This document shows, piece by piece, positions 1 to 10,691 of a DNA stretch of 64,000 bases; the stretch's first letter is position 1; every line of letters begins with the position of its first letter. Under the pieces are notes generated by a model. The model searched no databases and had not been told where the DNA came from. It saw nothing but the letters and a program-made list of their open reading frames with translations. Position numbers and translations under genes: made by a program. This DNA is from Chondrus crispus (Eukaryota > Rhodophyta > Florideophyceae > Gigartinales > Gigartinaceae): positions 124,001 through 188,000 of the forward strand of contig NW_005178811.1 of assembly GCF_000350225.1 (NCBI RefSeq), written 5' to 3'.

Positions 1-1297
1 TCAAATCGCGTTGGAAATCTTCATCCGGTTGCATCTGATTATCTCTCTTCAGTTTTAGGCCTGGCTTTCCAAACTTTTCTATCGTTCCGGGTCGTTTGGA
101 CAGTTTCCAGGTCGCGTCAATCCTGGAAAACAGCACCACTCCTACTTTTGGGTTGTCCGCTTTCGTGTACTCTACTGCCGCAAAACAAGACCTGGCGAGT
201 GTATTCCTGCTTTTATACCCATTCCCAATTTTTGTCTCTCGAACTGCGTATTCCGCAATCCAATCATATGTCTCTTCATCATCATAGCGAATCTTCTTCG
301 GATCGCGGTCTGCGTTTGGACCATCTTCTTCTCGCAGGTGCTTTCGTCTCGCGATAGTGTGTCCACTTGGAGTGTAGCATGCGATTATCTGCCGATCATT
401 GAGATCTGACTTTCCCACAGGGATGACCGTGAAGGTGCGCTCAGACTCGTCCGTTGCTTCACTTTCTTCCCGCTGACGTTCCAGATGTGTGAGGTTGTCA
501 TCTTTATCGAACTCAATCGCCACAAACGCTTGGCCTAGAGTATCAAAATCTGGCAAAACAGGTGCAACATGAACAGGTTTGAGGTGTGCCTTTCTTCGGT
601 CGGGGTGCCTCGGTCGCTGTCGAGCCGCTTCAAACGAATGCAGCATAGCACGTCTGCGACGTTCGCGAAGTTTGGGATCATGCTTCATATCATTCGCTAG
701 TTTTGCCGCCTTGTCTTCGTCATCTTTCGCAGAAAGCATATGACGTGTGACGCTCGACGACCCTTGGTACTCATCGTAGCTCATAGCTCGCAGGAATGGG
801 TTTGTGGTGGTGGGCTTCTGCTGTGGTGGACGTACACCGATCTTTTGTGATCCTCGCCTTATTGAGTCGGGGCCTGTCCTCGAACTAGTGTAACCGGGTC
901 TTCCAGCCATGACAGAAAACAAAAGGGCATTATCGTCCATGGAGAGCTCATTTGATTTTCTGTAAAGAGCGTTTTCCACAAGGTTTGGGCGTAGCCCGTA
1001 CTTTGGATCTGCGGGTATGGCGGGAGGTCGAAAGTCTTTTTCAAGATCAGAGTACACGGGGCGTGAATACGAAGCAGTGGAGAGGCGACCTAATAACATT
1101 TTTGGGTCCATAGGCGGGTCCGGCAAATCAAAGCGGAAACGTGGGCGCACATTGAAGCGAATAGGAGGTTTAGGGACTGGTCGAATTCTCTTTGCTCTTG
1201 ATAGTACGGAGGAAGAAGGCTGGGAGTCTCTAACTGGCGCGCGTTGCGGCTTTTGCGGTACAGACGATCGCAGGATCTGATCGTATGGGTTCGACAT
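1..1297 (-). CDS. PAF1: RNA polymerase II-associated factor 1 (PAF1), 3' part outside window
   Basis: This frame stays open from the ATG at 1295-1297 down to base 1, so the C-terminus lies outside the window and about 432 residues are visible. Near residues 38-58 it has the Paf1 N-terminal signature FNVRPRFRFDLPDPPMDPK, followed by an SxLEKDF stretch and the segment NALYRKSNELSMDDNALL. Further in is the YDWIAEYAVRET block (about residue 330), which resembles the conserved YdWvReYd region of PAF1. PAF1 is a core subunit of the nuclear PAF complex, which travels with RNA polymerase II and supports elongation and histone modification. No intron is apparent. The next gene upstream (MTR4) is on the same strand, separated by 767 bp. 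The family call rests on motif recognition and is fairly secure; the normally acidic C-terminal tail cannot be judged. Confidence 0.8.
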   Translation of the reverse strand, partial: MSNPYDQILRSSVPQKPQRAPVRDSQPSSSVLSRAKRIRPVPKPPIRFNVRPRFRFDLPDPPMDPKMLLGRLSTASYSRPVYSDLEKDFRPPAIPADPKYGLRPNLVENALYRKSNELSMDDNALLFSVMAGRPGYTSSRTGPDSIRRGSQKIGVRPPQQKPTTTNPFLRAMSYDEYQGSSSVTRHMLSAKDDEDKAAKLANDMKHDPKLRERRRRAMLHSFEAARQRPRHPDRRKAHLKPVHVAPVLPDFDTLGQAFVAIEFDKDDNLTHLERQREESEATDESERTFTVIPVGKSDLNDRQIIACYTPSGHTIARRKHLREEDGPNADRDPKKIRYDDEETYDWIAEYAVRETKIGNGYKSRNTLARSCFAAVEYTKADNPKVGVVLFSRIDATWKLSKRPGTIEKFGKPGLKLKRDNQMQPDEDFQRDL

Positions 1298-2064
1298 CTC
1301 GTATTTGCCGGCGAGCGTGAAAAAACTTCAGTACAGGGAAGCTCGGTTACACGAGGGCAGAAATCTGAGCGAATCCTACTCGCCGCGATCTCTTACGGTG
1401 ATGAATGAGAGTGCTGAGTTGATTCTGCGGAGTGGTGAGGTAAGGTAAACGTAGGTACTCAGGGGCTCAAAAAAACCGCACTATGAGCGAAGAAGGCAGG
1501 AAGGACTGAAGGCAGTAGGGCAAAAACAGGCTTACTTCAGTTTTCTCAATTCTGGAGCACAATCAAAAAGTTCAGAAAATTTAGGGTTCTCACCAGGCAG
1601 GGCGATGTCCTGCACATCTTTGACCCAAAAATGCTTGCTGTACCCAAGGGTGCCCCTGGGTACAGCAAGAATTGGGTACCGTAGCTCATTCGCGACTAGC
1701 TACATGGGCATAAACTGAATGTTGTACGCAGTGTCGCTGGTCAAGGTCTTCTTCGGCAGACATCGCTTTGCTCTATTTTTACTTGGGTTTCTTTGTGGAG
1801 GGCCGATGGATATTTATCTCAGACGGTTCAGGTGCAATCTGCCATAGTGGTCTATTCTTTAACCCGGCGGATTCGTATCGGGCTCTAAAAGAACAAGTTA
1901 TTACCCCACTCCCCCCCCCTTGCTATTCACATCCATGCTTCATAAACCAATAGAATCCAGTCTGCTATAGTTCTGATAAAGACATATAATCGAAAAAACC
2001 AAGACTGCCAACACTTCGGCCTACTACAAAGCAGGACGATTCGCCCTGCACTGATACTCTCCTT
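1298..2064. other. Intergenic stretch with one strong hairpin
   Basis: There is no convincing gene. It holds the PAF1 promoter side and the MTR4 3' flank. The notable element is a perfect 13-bp inverted repeat at 1634-1669 (arm CTTGCTGTACCCA, 10-nt loop), one of several GTAC-containing palindromes in the window. Confidence 0.6.
1634..1669. repeat. Perfect inverted repeat (13-bp stem, 10-nt loop)
   Basis: The arm CTTGCTGTACCCA at 1634-1646 is exactly complementary to TGGGTACAGCAAG at 1657-1669. It lies between PAF1 and MTR4. Its core shares the CTGTACCC/GGGTACAG sequence with the hairpin at 20147-20166. Confidence 0.8.
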
Positions 2065-5000
2065 TCAAGTATACAGAGATGCATGGAATGCAATTCCTCG
2101 CTTCAAAGCAGCAGAACCAGCCTCGAACTTTTGCTCGAGCTCTGTATTACCAATTCCTTTCACTGCTGCAACCAGTTGGCGAAGCAGTTCCTCTAGTCTT
2201 CGGAAGCAACGAACCACGCTTCCCTCAAACAAGTCAGATAACTTGCAAACCTCGGAGAAGCTCTGTCCTTTGCACCAGAAGTAAACCACATTCATCGCAT
2301 TGGGGCTGAATGACTCGACGTAAGTCTCAATATCGATTAAAATGTTGCTTTCTTTTGTCACAGTTGCCACTCTCGTGGCAACAGTTTTTACCGTTTGGTA
2401 CGCAGTTTCAAGGTCCTTTTCGAGCTTCAAATTTTCATCCTTTTTTCCTTCATCAAGGATGAAGCAGGAGCACAGAGAAACGAGAACTTCGGGAGCCATA
2501 TGATTAAGGTTACCTCCCAGCAGCAGTTCCGTGATCACAAGTTCGTCTGCAGAATTGACCTCACAGGCAACACGGCCCTTGACTTGAACGATACTGTCGT
2601 TGTCCGTAAAATTGAGCCTGCGTAATACTCTTTTCATGCGCTTCAATTCTTCTTTCAGTATGATGCCTCTTGCGATTTCAAGCTCTCTTTTCACGGCCTT
2701 CACCTTGTCATTGATACCTTGCTTCTTGCGCCACTGAGACATGACTACTTCAAGACGAGGACACTTGGCTACTGGTGAAGCAATCAGCGCTTCTTCCACA
2801 GCTTCAGCCTTTCGCAGCAAAACTGGAAGGCCTTCGTCCGAAATACCTAGATCACCGAAAGGGTCTAGCATTGGTGGTCCGTCCGGGAAGCGTCGCAAAA
2901 CCTCAACAACTGACGCCCCCACCGCTGCCCTACTTGCTTCTGATCGTAGATCTGCGGGTTTGTATACCCGTAATGCAGATAGACCGTCCAGATCTCTAAA
3001 CGTGGAGTTCACAACAATCCATTCCTCTTTTGGTGGAGCATTGGCCTTCCGTTTGTCTTTAGATATGCTCCCATTTTCGCTCTTACTCTTGGCAGGCAAC
3101 TTATACGGACGAGGTCGCTTTCCTTTGTTAGATCCGGCTTCACACCGCAACAGGACGTCAATACTATATCGTTCGTCTTCTGGCTTTTTCCGGGATGCTG
3201 ACCCTTTGCGAGTGAATTGAATGATAGCACCCCATCCGTAGTCAATGTCTAATTTCTCGTCACGCACCCGTGTCAGTCGCCCAGGTTGCAGGAACGGTAC
3301 GATATGCGATGGTTTGTGGATGAGGTCTCGAATCTCTTTTCGCAACTTCTCCACAACCTCCCGCAGCTTAAAATAGGTTTTGACTTCGTGTTCTTCGACC
3401 CCAAATCCCTGTCCACCAACGACCATGCTAGCCTTTTCCATCTCAAGCTCTTGAAGCTTCTTCTCATTCGCTGGGAGCGCTCTGTCCGCCTGAAATTGAG
3501 CTAATGATCTTGCTATGACGTACTCCGGATCGGCTTCTTCTGCTCGCAAGAGATTGAGAAGCATGTTGTAACCAAGCCGAAAAGTAGATTTCAATGGTTC
3601 CGCAGATCCGCTCATGATATTCTTGGCCATTGTTGGCTCAATCTTCTCGTCACACATAAGAATCGCAATCCCTTTGGCATCTATTCCTCTTCGACCAGCA
3701 CGCCCACTCATTTGCACGTACTCTCCTCCAAGGATTGGCCTAAATTGTGACCCATCGAACTTTCGATACTGAGAGAACACCACAGTACGAGCGGGCATGT
3801 TGAGCCCCATTGAAAACGTCTCAGTTGCAAACAAGCATTTTAACAGGCCCTCTTGGAACAAGATTTCTACCACCTCTTTAATGATTGGCAGCAGTCCAGA
3901 ATGATGTATGCCAACTCCCTTCTTCAGCAGTGGAAGAATCGCCGTAATCTGAGGGAGGCTTTGATCCTCGACATTTAGAGATGAAACAGCATTCTCGAAG
4001 ACCTTGCTAACAAGCTCCTGTTCTTCTTCGTTGTTGCATTCAAGCTGAGCCATTTGCATGGCCATTGCTTCACAGTCTCGTCGTGAAAACGAGAAAACTA
4101 TCACTGGATGATAGTCGCGATCCATGATCATCTTCACAACTTTGAAGCAATCCGATTTGCCAGGAACGCCAGAGTCTCGACGATTCTTCTTTTTTTTCAC
4201 AAGAGCCCCACCGCCGCCGCTACCGAGCTTGTCATTCTTGTTCGACCCCATCTCGGTCATTGCTTTCTCAAATGCATCCATTTTGAAGTTGCCTTTGTCA
4301 TCGACTATTAGGTGTAAGGCCTCACCGCCAGACGGGAAGAGATAATGCTGCAGAGGCACTGGTCGCGTGTCGGTGTAGATCGTATGGCACGGTTGATTCT
4401 TGAGATGCGCAATCCATTCAGAAAATTCCCTGGCATTCGGAATCGTCGCGCTAAGAAAGACAAAACGGACATTCTGTGGGACGAGAATGATTGTTTCCTC
4501 CCAAACAACTCCTCTTTCCTGGTCTCTCATGTAATGAACTTCATCAAAAATAACCCATGACACCTCGCGCACAACTTCCGAGCCCCGGTAGAGCATACTG
4601 CGCAAAATTTCAGTAGTCATGACGAGACATGAAGCGTTTTTGTTGATAGTTACATCTCCTGTCATGAGGCCAACATCGCTGAACTCATGCTCAAGTTCTC
4701 GAAACTTTTGGTTACTCAACGCCTTGATCGGGGATGTGTAAATAACACGTTGCTTCTCGCGTAATGCCGTGGCGATTGCATATTCTGCGACAACAGTCTT
4801 TCCAGCACTGGTATGGGCCGCTACAAGTACGCTTTCATTTCGCTCAATGCATTTGACGCTCTCTCTCTGAAAAGCGTCGAGCGTGAATGCATATTCCTTC
4901 GCGGGCTTATGGTCAGCCGGTTGAGCCATCTTATCAAAATCGTATGGTTCTGGATAGCCTGCTGGCAGAGAAACATCATGCTGGCAATAAGTCTTAAGCA

Positions 5001-5223
5001 TTATGGGAGATTCTCCCAATTTCGTAGCTGCTCCTTCTGCTCCTGGAGCATTGCCGCTTGCCGCTGATGATACGCGAATTCCGAATGAGTGAGGCATACT
5101 TCGCTGGGAAGATTCACGCAGGTGCCTCTCTAGTTCCCTCGGTTTCTTCTCTGGTGGCCCATCCAAAGTAAGGTCCTCGACTGCCGGAGCTGTGTCTACC
5201 TCACGCGGACGCTTGGATCCCAT
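2065..5223 (-). CDS. MTR4: Mtr4-type exosome RNA helicase (Ski2-like DExH box)
   Basis: This is an intronless gene of 1052 residues. The first ATG is at 5221-5223 (protein starts MGSKRPREVD); the two codons upstream begin with TTG and were not used. Helicase motifs are in order: the Q-like region near 108-120, Walker A AHTSAGKT at about 136-143, DEVH at about 227-230, SAT in FLSATIPN at about 255, and QMSGRAGRRG in the second RecA domain. The region after about 590 contains an arch/KOW-like insertion (RPRPYKLPAK), and the C-terminus has the DSHCT domain ending in HASLYT. Length and the arch favour Mtr4 over Ski2 or Brr2. Mtr4 is the nuclear helicase that unwinds rRNA precursors and aberrant RNAs for the exosome, alone or in TRAMP. 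It lies head-to-head with the pfkB kinase gene, with 517 bp between start codons. Confidence 0.93.
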   Translation of the reverse strand: MGSKRPREVDTAPAVEDLTLDGPPEKKPRELERHLRESSQRSMPHSFGIRVSSAASGNAPGAEGAATKLGESPIMLKTYCQHDVSLPAGYPEPYDFDKMAQPADHKPAKEYAFTLDAFQRESVKCIERNESVLVAAHTSAGKTVVAEYAIATALREKQRVIYTSPIKALSNQKFRELEHEFSDVGLMTGDVTINKNASCLVMTTEILRSMLYRGSEVVREVSWVIFDEVHYMRDQERGVVWEETIILVPQNVRFVFLSATIPNAREFSEWIAHLKNQPCHTIYTDTRPVPLQHYLFPSGGEALHLIVDDKGNFKMDAFEKAMTEMGSNKNDKLGSGGGGALVKKKKNRRDSGVPGKSDCFKVVKMIMDRDYHPVIVFSFSRRDCEAMAMQMAQLECNNEEEQELVSKVFENAVSSLNVEDQSLPQITAILPLLKKGVGIHHSGLLPIIKEVVEILFQEGLLKCLFATETFSMGLNMPARTVVFSQYRKFDGSQFRPILGGEYVQMSGRAGRRGIDAKGIAILMCDEKIEPTMAKNIMSGSAEPLKSTFRLGYNMLLNLLRAEEADPEYVIARSLAQFQADRALPANEKKLQELEMEKASMVVGGQGFGVEEHEVKTYFKLREVVEKLRKEIRDLIHKPSHIVPFLQPGRLTRVRDEKLDIDYGWGAIIQFTRKGSASRKKPEDERYSIDVLLRCEAGSNKGKRPRPYKLPAKSKSENGSISKDKRKANAPPKEEWIVVNSTFRDLDGLSALRVYKPADLRSEASRAAVGASVVEVLRRFPDGPPMLDPFGDLGISDEGLPVLLRKAEAVEEALIASPVAKCPRLEVVMSQWRKKQGINDKVKAVKRELEIARGIILKEELKRMKRVLRRLNFTDNDSIVQVKGRVACEVNSADELVITELLLGGNLNHMAPEVLVSLCSCFILDEGKKDENLKLEKDLETAYQTVKTVATRVATVTKESNILIDIETYVESFSPNAMNVVYFWCKGQSFSEVCKLSDLFEGSVVRCFRRLEELLRQLVAAVKGIGNTELEQKFEAGSAALKRGIAFHASLYT

Positions 5224-5740
5224 TTTCAAATACAGCCAGGTGGCAAGCCCGTAGTTGCAAAAATATGTTTGTCCGCAAGAGCTTGAAAAGAGATCGGAGT
5301 GGCTGTCGCAAACTGGGACGTTTGAAAATGGTCAGCCTGAGCTGCGGTGCGGCAGAGTGGAGTCAGCAGCAGCAGGATGGTGCGACGAAAAAAGGTAGAG
5401 TGGCAGCGCCGAAGGGGATCAAGGACGGAGCCGCGCGTCGTGGCATACTGTACACGCGCAAGGCTGTTGATTCGCTACGGCACGAGAAATGCTTCAATTG
5501 GTTGTTGCGTGGAATTTTGTATGATCGATTCTGGCCAATCTCGGTGGAGAGAGAGAAAAGTTTACCGAACATGCAAAACTGCTTCTTCATTGCAGATTGG
5601 ATCTTTGCCAATCTCAATACTCAGGGCACCTCATGTGCACGAAGGGTGTGCACCTCAAACTATGAACCATGGCATCCTGTTGCAATCTTTGAACCTCCTT
5701 CTTCCAAGTTTTGATTTCCTAGACGCTTATCGCTCGTGCA
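5224..5740. other. Shared divergent intergenic region MTR4 / pfkB kinase
   Basis: These 517 bp separate the two oppositely directed start codons and should contain both promoters. The open frames here are short, run in several phases and show no recognisable domain. No TATA box or other fixed element could be assigned. Confidence 0.5.
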
Positions 5741-6835
5741 ATGCCAGCATCTTCTTGTTTACCCCCTCTCATTGTGGGCTGTGGGAGCACAGTCGTAGAC
5801 AATTTTCGCTTCATATCTCGGTGAGTATTCTCGCATTCTCACACTTATTGAAAATGTAATTCTTTCTAACTATCCCGAAGGTTTCCCACCCCCGGTGAGA
5901 AGGTATTCCTTGCTTCGCACCCAGCCCCTATTTCAACGGCTGGTGGGGTGACCCTCAATCATCTTTGTTGGGCCTCGCATCTCGGAGCTTCCTGTGCTCT
6001 ATTAGCTAAACACGGCTTTGACTCGAATGCGGACATAATTACTTCTTACTTGAGAAAGCATCATATTGACGCCAAGTATGTCAGTAGAGAGTTGGGTTGC
6101 AAAACCGCGGAGAGCACCGTTTATGTGGAGGACGACGGCACGCGTACTATATTCATGTTCAGTGGAAGCATTGCAACTCTTACGGGTGAAGAGGTCAAGA
6201 GCTTGTGGGGTGGTATGGATGGACCCTTGGCCAAGGCAGCAATTGTCACATCTGAAATTAGTCAAATTCCACTCTGCGGGGCCGCAGCTGTCTTCAGCAA
6301 GGGTCGTGAACATGGGGCTATTGCGGTGCTTGATGTCGATGTACCCCCCGATATCGCTTGTCAAGATTCCAGGCTCGGCACACCAGAGCAGTTCAAAGAA
6401 GTCCTTGGTTTGGCTCACGTATTGAAGATGCCAAAGGCTGTGGCAGAGCAATTGACCGATTTCATGCATCTGAATCCATGTTCCAGTGACTCTTGCGAGA
6501 TAGCCTCTGCAATCGCAAAAGAATCAGACGCCGAGCTCGTCGTTGTCACAGATGGATGTCACGGGGCAGTGGGTGTGCTACCAGACGGAGTGCAAGTGAC
6601 AGTTCCCGCACACAGGGCAGACCATGTCAGGGACACGACGGGGGCCGGGGATGCCTTTCTTGGAGGAATGCTCGCTCAAGCTGTTTCAGATCATAGAGTG
6701 CGCCTGCCAAAATGCAAAGACACATTAACAGAAATGCTTCAGTGGGGTTCAAAGTGCGCGTCCTTATGTGTCGGACAAGCTGGAGCATTGCCACCTTTGC
6801 TTGACGGAGGTGAGGAAACTTCGTATGGCATGTAA
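5741..6835 (+). CDS. pfkB-family (ribokinase-like) carbohydrate kinase, two exons
   Basis: Exon 1 is 5741-5820 and exon 2 is 5881-6835, joined across a 60-nt GTGAGT...AAG intron; the product has 344 residues. Splicing adds the N-terminal strand LIVGCGSTVVDNF and joins ISR to FPTPGEKVFL, so the family N-terminus is complete. Exon 2 carries the GGVTLNHLCWASHLGA segment, the equivalent of the sugar-binding GGxxxNxA region. Near the C-terminus is DTTGAGDAFLGG, the pfkB signature 2 with the catalytic aspartate and anion hole. The enzyme should phosphorylate a sugar or nucleoside using ATP; the substrate cannot be read from sequence (ketohexokinase-like and plant pfkB-like are both possible). No targeting leader is obvious, so it is probably cytosolic. 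It is convergent with the SURF6-like gene, 158 bp away. Confidence 0.85.
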
Positions 6836-6993
6836 GGGGGAATACCATTGCCATTTTAGTATCGTTTTAGAGCAAAAGAATCAGAAGTGGACAAAAATTT
6901 CAATGCGTTTCCCTTGCTGTACACATGTTATTGTTGCAGAAAGAAGTCTGTAGATTTCCCAGCATAAGACAAATTTTCTACTTTACAAAATGA

Positions 6994-8001
6994 TTACTTT
7001 CGCTTTTTGGAACTCTTCTTCTTAGAAGATTTCCCCTTTCCTTTGTTCTCCTTCCTCTCTTTCAGATGTTTTGTTCTCCTTTCTTGTTTTGCAATTTTTT
7101 CCTTCTCCAATGCTTCCACACGCTTCGCCCACTCCTCTTTACTCTTCTCCGTCTTCCGTCGTTCTTTCCTTATTGATTTTTTGAGTTTCTTGACGTCGTC
7201 CTTGACTGCGACTCCGGTTACTCTTTGAAGCGCTTTATCCATTTCGAGATCTACAACGGCATCGGTGCTCGATTCTTTGGCAGGTCGAACCATCGTCTTC
7301 TGCGAGCCAGAAATGCTTTTGACCGAGCTTGTATTCGTACCATCCTTCAAATTACTCTCCCTTGTGGCCTTTTCCAGCTGTAGCTGTAGTTCGCGCAGCT
7401 TTCCTCCTGTTAGCTTTCTTCGTTTCACTTGGTTCCTCTTTTGCTCTGCTGAAAATCCCGCTAATCGTGTTGTCTCCAGTGTAACTGAGTCATTTGCCTC
7501 TGTGCGACCCCCCGTTTCGCTTTCATCTTGCGATTCCGATTGCTTTGGTTGCTTATGCCCGGGAATGGCGGTAGCCCCTTTCTCTTTTTTGATGTTTTCG
7601 AACTTTTTCTCGCGACGAGTTTTCTTAACTTCCTTTGCTTTCTCTTCCTTTTTTTCTTCTCTCTTCCTCTTTCGATGCGCTCTAATTTCTATTTGGGTCT
7701 CATCGTCAGCTTTCCGATCCGAGCGTTTCTCATTAATCTTTTCTTGAAGCTTCTTACGAATAGCTGCGCGGTCCGCGGGCTCGTCCTGGTCTCGTACAAC
7801 AGACGTCGCAGATTTCCGCTTGTTCCGTGATGGCTTGGGCTTCTTGGAGGCCTTTTGCTTCTTCACTGAATCCTTGCCGTCAATTCCCACGGATAGCGCA
7901 GTAGGCTTGTCCCCACCGTATACAGCTTTTGGGATTAGGCTCAGAACACCCCTTATCCATTGGTGGTCTTCATCCGTTATTCCCGGCTGTGCCGAAGTCA
8001 T
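6994..8001 (-). CDS. SURF6/Rrp14-like nucleolar ribosome biogenesis protein
   Basis: The product has 335 residues from the ATG at 7999-8001 (MTSAQPGITDEDHQWIRG); a longer frame upstream has less conserved character. The N-terminus has the short LSLIPKAVYGG motif found at the start of SURF6/Rrp14 proteins. The remainder is extremely Lys/Arg/Glu-rich helix and includes the core KRRKLTGGKLRELQLQLEKA (about 195-215), a DxExDKALQRVTGV segment, and a basic tail ending KSSKKKSSKKRK that would serve as a nucleolar signal. Family members act in early 60S/40S ribosome assembly and bind RNA. Low complexity limits certainty, but the order of motifs fits SURF6 better than a generic lysine-rich protein. 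It is convergent with the kinase and divergent from NDUFA13 (509 bp between starts). Confidence 0.75.
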   Translation of the reverse strand: MTSAQPGITDEDHQWIRGVLSLIPKAVYGGDKPTALSVGIDGKDSVKKQKASKKPKPSRNKRKSATSVVRDQDEPADRAAIRKKLQEKINEKRSDRKADDETQIEIRAHRKRKREEKKEEKAKEVKKTRREKKFENIKKEKGATAIPGHKQPKQSESQDESETGGRTEANDSVTLETTRLAGFSAEQKRNQVKRRKLTGGKLRELQLQLEKATRESNLKDGTNTSSVKSISGSQKTMVRPAKESSTDAVVDLEMDKALQRVTGVAVKDDVKKLKKSIRKERRKTEKSKEEWAKRVEALEKEKIAKQERRTKHLKERKENKGKGKSSKKKSSKKRK

Positions 8002-8510
8002 TTTTTCTTTCGCTTTCCACGCGACTGTAAGTTTGCGGCAGGTGAAACTCTGATGCCGCACTCCAATACGTGCAAACAAGCGGACTTTTAGAACGACGCC
8101 CTGCGCGAGTGCAAGAAGTGAGCCCTTCCGATGGGAGGAACAAAGAAAGAAGTTCTAAGCTACGCCGCCGCCTTCACTACAGTATTCATTACCCCATTAC
8201 CAGCGCTCTGTACGGGCGGTCCTGTATAGGGCCAGTACTGTCAGTGCTTTAACAACTTACAGTTTCATTATTCGATCCTTTTGAAAATATTTCTATGAAA
8301 CTTGAAAAGGTGTGTTTTATTTCGTTATATTTTTTTGACAAGTGGTTAGATGCGGTATTCTAATTGCGAGGCAAAGGCCGTGTCCCTGCTGGCCTTTTTC
8401 CAATACTGCACCACACCCACCCGCCACTCTCCCTTCCTTCGAGAATCCCCATCCTGCAATCCCATCCTGTTTGAACCTCGAATCCGTGTTCTGCCATACG
8501 AGTCTTCAAC
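8002..8510. other. Divergent intergenic region SURF6-like / NDUFA13
   Basis: These 509 bp lie between two divergent starts. The half near NDUFA13 (about 8385-8505) is pyrimidine-rich on the coding strand, a feature shared with several other leaders in this window. No further element is recognised. Confidence 0.5.
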
Positions 8511-9195
8511 ATGTCGGCGACTACCGGCTTGACGGGACCTCCCCAGCCTCCACCGAAAACCGTCCGGCAGGAAGTTGCTCCGAAGGGCGGATACGCGCCT
8601 ATTAACGTAGCTCGCAACGTCCCGAAATCCATTGGTGGTAGCGCCGGCTTGTTGTTGGTAGGAACTGCTGCTATGATGTCGTACGGATTCTACAAGGTCG
8701 GAACTTTTAATGTTAAGCGGAGGTCCGTTTCGAAAAGATTTCAGATCGCTTAAACCATCAATCCCTCGGGATGTGGATTCATTGCCTTGTTCCAGTGTGC
8801 TAACCGCTATCCGATGCGTTTTGCGATTGGCAATCCTTTGTGCAATTCCAGGATGTTGAGACAAGAAAAGAAAGAAGTTCGATTCGCGATTACTCCGCTG
8901 CTACAGGCTGAGGAAGACGTGCGGTTTGTTGCTCAGGTACGTTAGAAACTCAATGCAACTTTGTGGACCTCGAAGTTCTACCCGCTTTTAGGAATGCGAT
9001 ATCATCTTGAAGAGATATGCGACGCTAACCATTTATATCCGCTCTATTTCTCTCCATTTTCAGAGGAAGGAGTATCACGAATGGGAAGCTGACGTCATGA
9101 AAGACGTACCTGGCTGGGAGGTTGGTAAGAATGTCTACAAAACAAGAAATTTTGTGCCACCGACACCTGTGCTCGCCCCGTATAAGCATGACTAG
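8511..9195 (+). CDS. NDUFA13: NADH:ubiquinone oxidoreductase subunit NDUFA13 (GRIM-19/B16.6), three exons
   Basis: The exons are 8511-8722, 8852-8936 and 9064-9195. The introns (129 and 127 nt) have GT-AG borders and the frame is preserved (142 residues). The N-terminus [15 protein letters not shown] is the GRIM-19 signature, followed by one membrane segment ([21 protein letters not shown], about 43-63). The spliced middle [20 protein letters not shown] and the C-terminal [22 protein letters not shown] both match the family. The protein is an accessory subunit of mitochondrial complex I, embedded in the inner membrane near the junction of the two arms. Without splicing the frame closes at 8753. 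The length fits the usual 140-150 residues. Confidence 0.95.
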
Positions 9196-9575
9196 ATCAA
9201 CTAGAACATACGAGATTCTCAAGTTCTCTAAAGCACTTCAACACCACATCATTACGCGTTTTCCACCCCTTTTTGCAGATTTAATTTTTTTGGGAGGCGT
9301 GTTGAAATAGAGATCTCGCAGCAATTCTGCCGGCGCCAACCACTTCAAAGATACCACTCTTTGCATGCACAGTTTTCTTTATGCTGCCGTGGCCCTGCAA
9401 AGCATGTACCACGTATCTGTGTGGTTTCGTTGGCATTAAGCGGTGCACCGTGAGTCAGAACAGGTCTCCGTGATAAGTTTGAACATATCAACCCAGCCTC
9501 AAGCAGTTGTAGCGCCGAGAAGGAGCGAAGACGGATCAGGCCCACTGCACAAGTTTACCCAACTTTCTTTCTCCC
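9196..9575. other. Intergenic stretch between NDUFA13 and PPTase
   Basis: The NDUFA13 3' flank and PPTase promoter side. No gene, repeat or recognisable signal was found. Confidence 0.4.
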
Positions 9576-10487
9576 ATGAGGGGTGCGAGTGTCACTGCAT
9601 GGGTTTCGCCATGGCCGGGACCAATCAAGTTGAGTACAGGGCATGTTCATGTTTGGCGAGCGAGGTTGTCCGACCCCGCTTTCATTCGGATGCAACAACT
9701 ATACCTCTCTGATGAAGAGAAGCAGCGCGCCAGCAGGTACAGAAATGGGAATGTATGTGCAATAGTAGATCCAGTCTGTCACGTGAACTAAGTGTTGCTC
9801 TTAAAACAAAAATGCTGACTGCATGTGTACTTCCTATCTCTACTTGTCATTCGCTGGACGAAGTCGCAGACGAGCTACATGGCATGCCGGACATGTTTAC
9901 GCGATATTCTTGCAAGATATCTTCGCGACACAGCTCCTTCGCGAATAGTCTTTAGCAAAACAGCAAATGGAAAACCAGTCCTCGCTAACCCCAACGAACG
10001 CTTATTTTTCAACGTGGCTCATACGGTTGACACTGCGCTGATCGCAGTGTCCAGCACTGTTGCTGTTGGAATAGATGTTGAGCTCAGTTCAAGAAGAGTG
10101 CGTAACGTTTCTTCTCTGATGAGAAGATGCTGCACGGAACAAGAGAGAAAGGCATTGATTGAGAAGTCTAGAGACGACGCTGGGAAAATAAGTCAAACCC
10201 TCCTGATGCACAATTTTGTGAAGCTTTGGACTTGCAAAGAGGCCTTCGTCAAATGTACTGGGGAGGGGATATCAAGGGGACTTACTACTTTCGAGGTGGA
10301 AGAAGACGAAGAAATCTATCGGATTGCATCTGTTGGCGGGGACCGAAAGGCTGCAGGGAAATGGTCCGTGTATCATCTTCAAGCAGATCCCGACCATATC
10401 GCTACCGTAGTTGCAGCCACCGGCAAACAACTTGAACTTCATCAAATCGACTGGAACTCAACAAACGAAGAGTGTTGTCGGTCCTGA
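9576..10487 (+). CDS. 4'-phosphopantetheinyl transferase (Sfp/AcpS superfamily), two exons
   Basis: Exon 1 is 9576-9752 and exon 2 is 9870-10487, with a 117-nt GTATGT...GCAG phase-0 intron; the product has 264 residues. Splicing joins SDEEKQRASRYRNGN to TSYMACRTCLRDILARYL, recreating the continuous helix found in Sfp-type enzymes; neither exon alone covers the fold. The Mg-binding motif VGIDVE is at about 146-151 and KLWTCKEAFVKCTG (motif WxxKEAxxK) at about 195-208. Acidic residues for Mg and CoA binding are present in both. The enzyme moves phosphopantetheine from CoA to a serine of acyl- or peptidyl-carrier proteins, activating fatty acid synthase or similar systems. No plastid or mitochondrial leader is evident. 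The start at 9576 leaves a normal N-terminus; an additional upstream exon cannot be excluded. Confidence 0.88.
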
Positions 10488-10691
10488 CAGATGGTTATAT
10501 TCGATAGCCGAAATCGATGTATATGTGCCTTATTTATTCGAATTTTGAGATTGAGTTGTGTTTTGCGAGCACACAACCGTGAAGAATTCGGAGCTCTAGC
10601 ACTCTTAGCGTACCGTTAATTGATGAGCTGATCGATTGCCCTGAAAACAGGCAAGTTCATGCGTACAATCTCGCGACGAAACAAGGTTAAA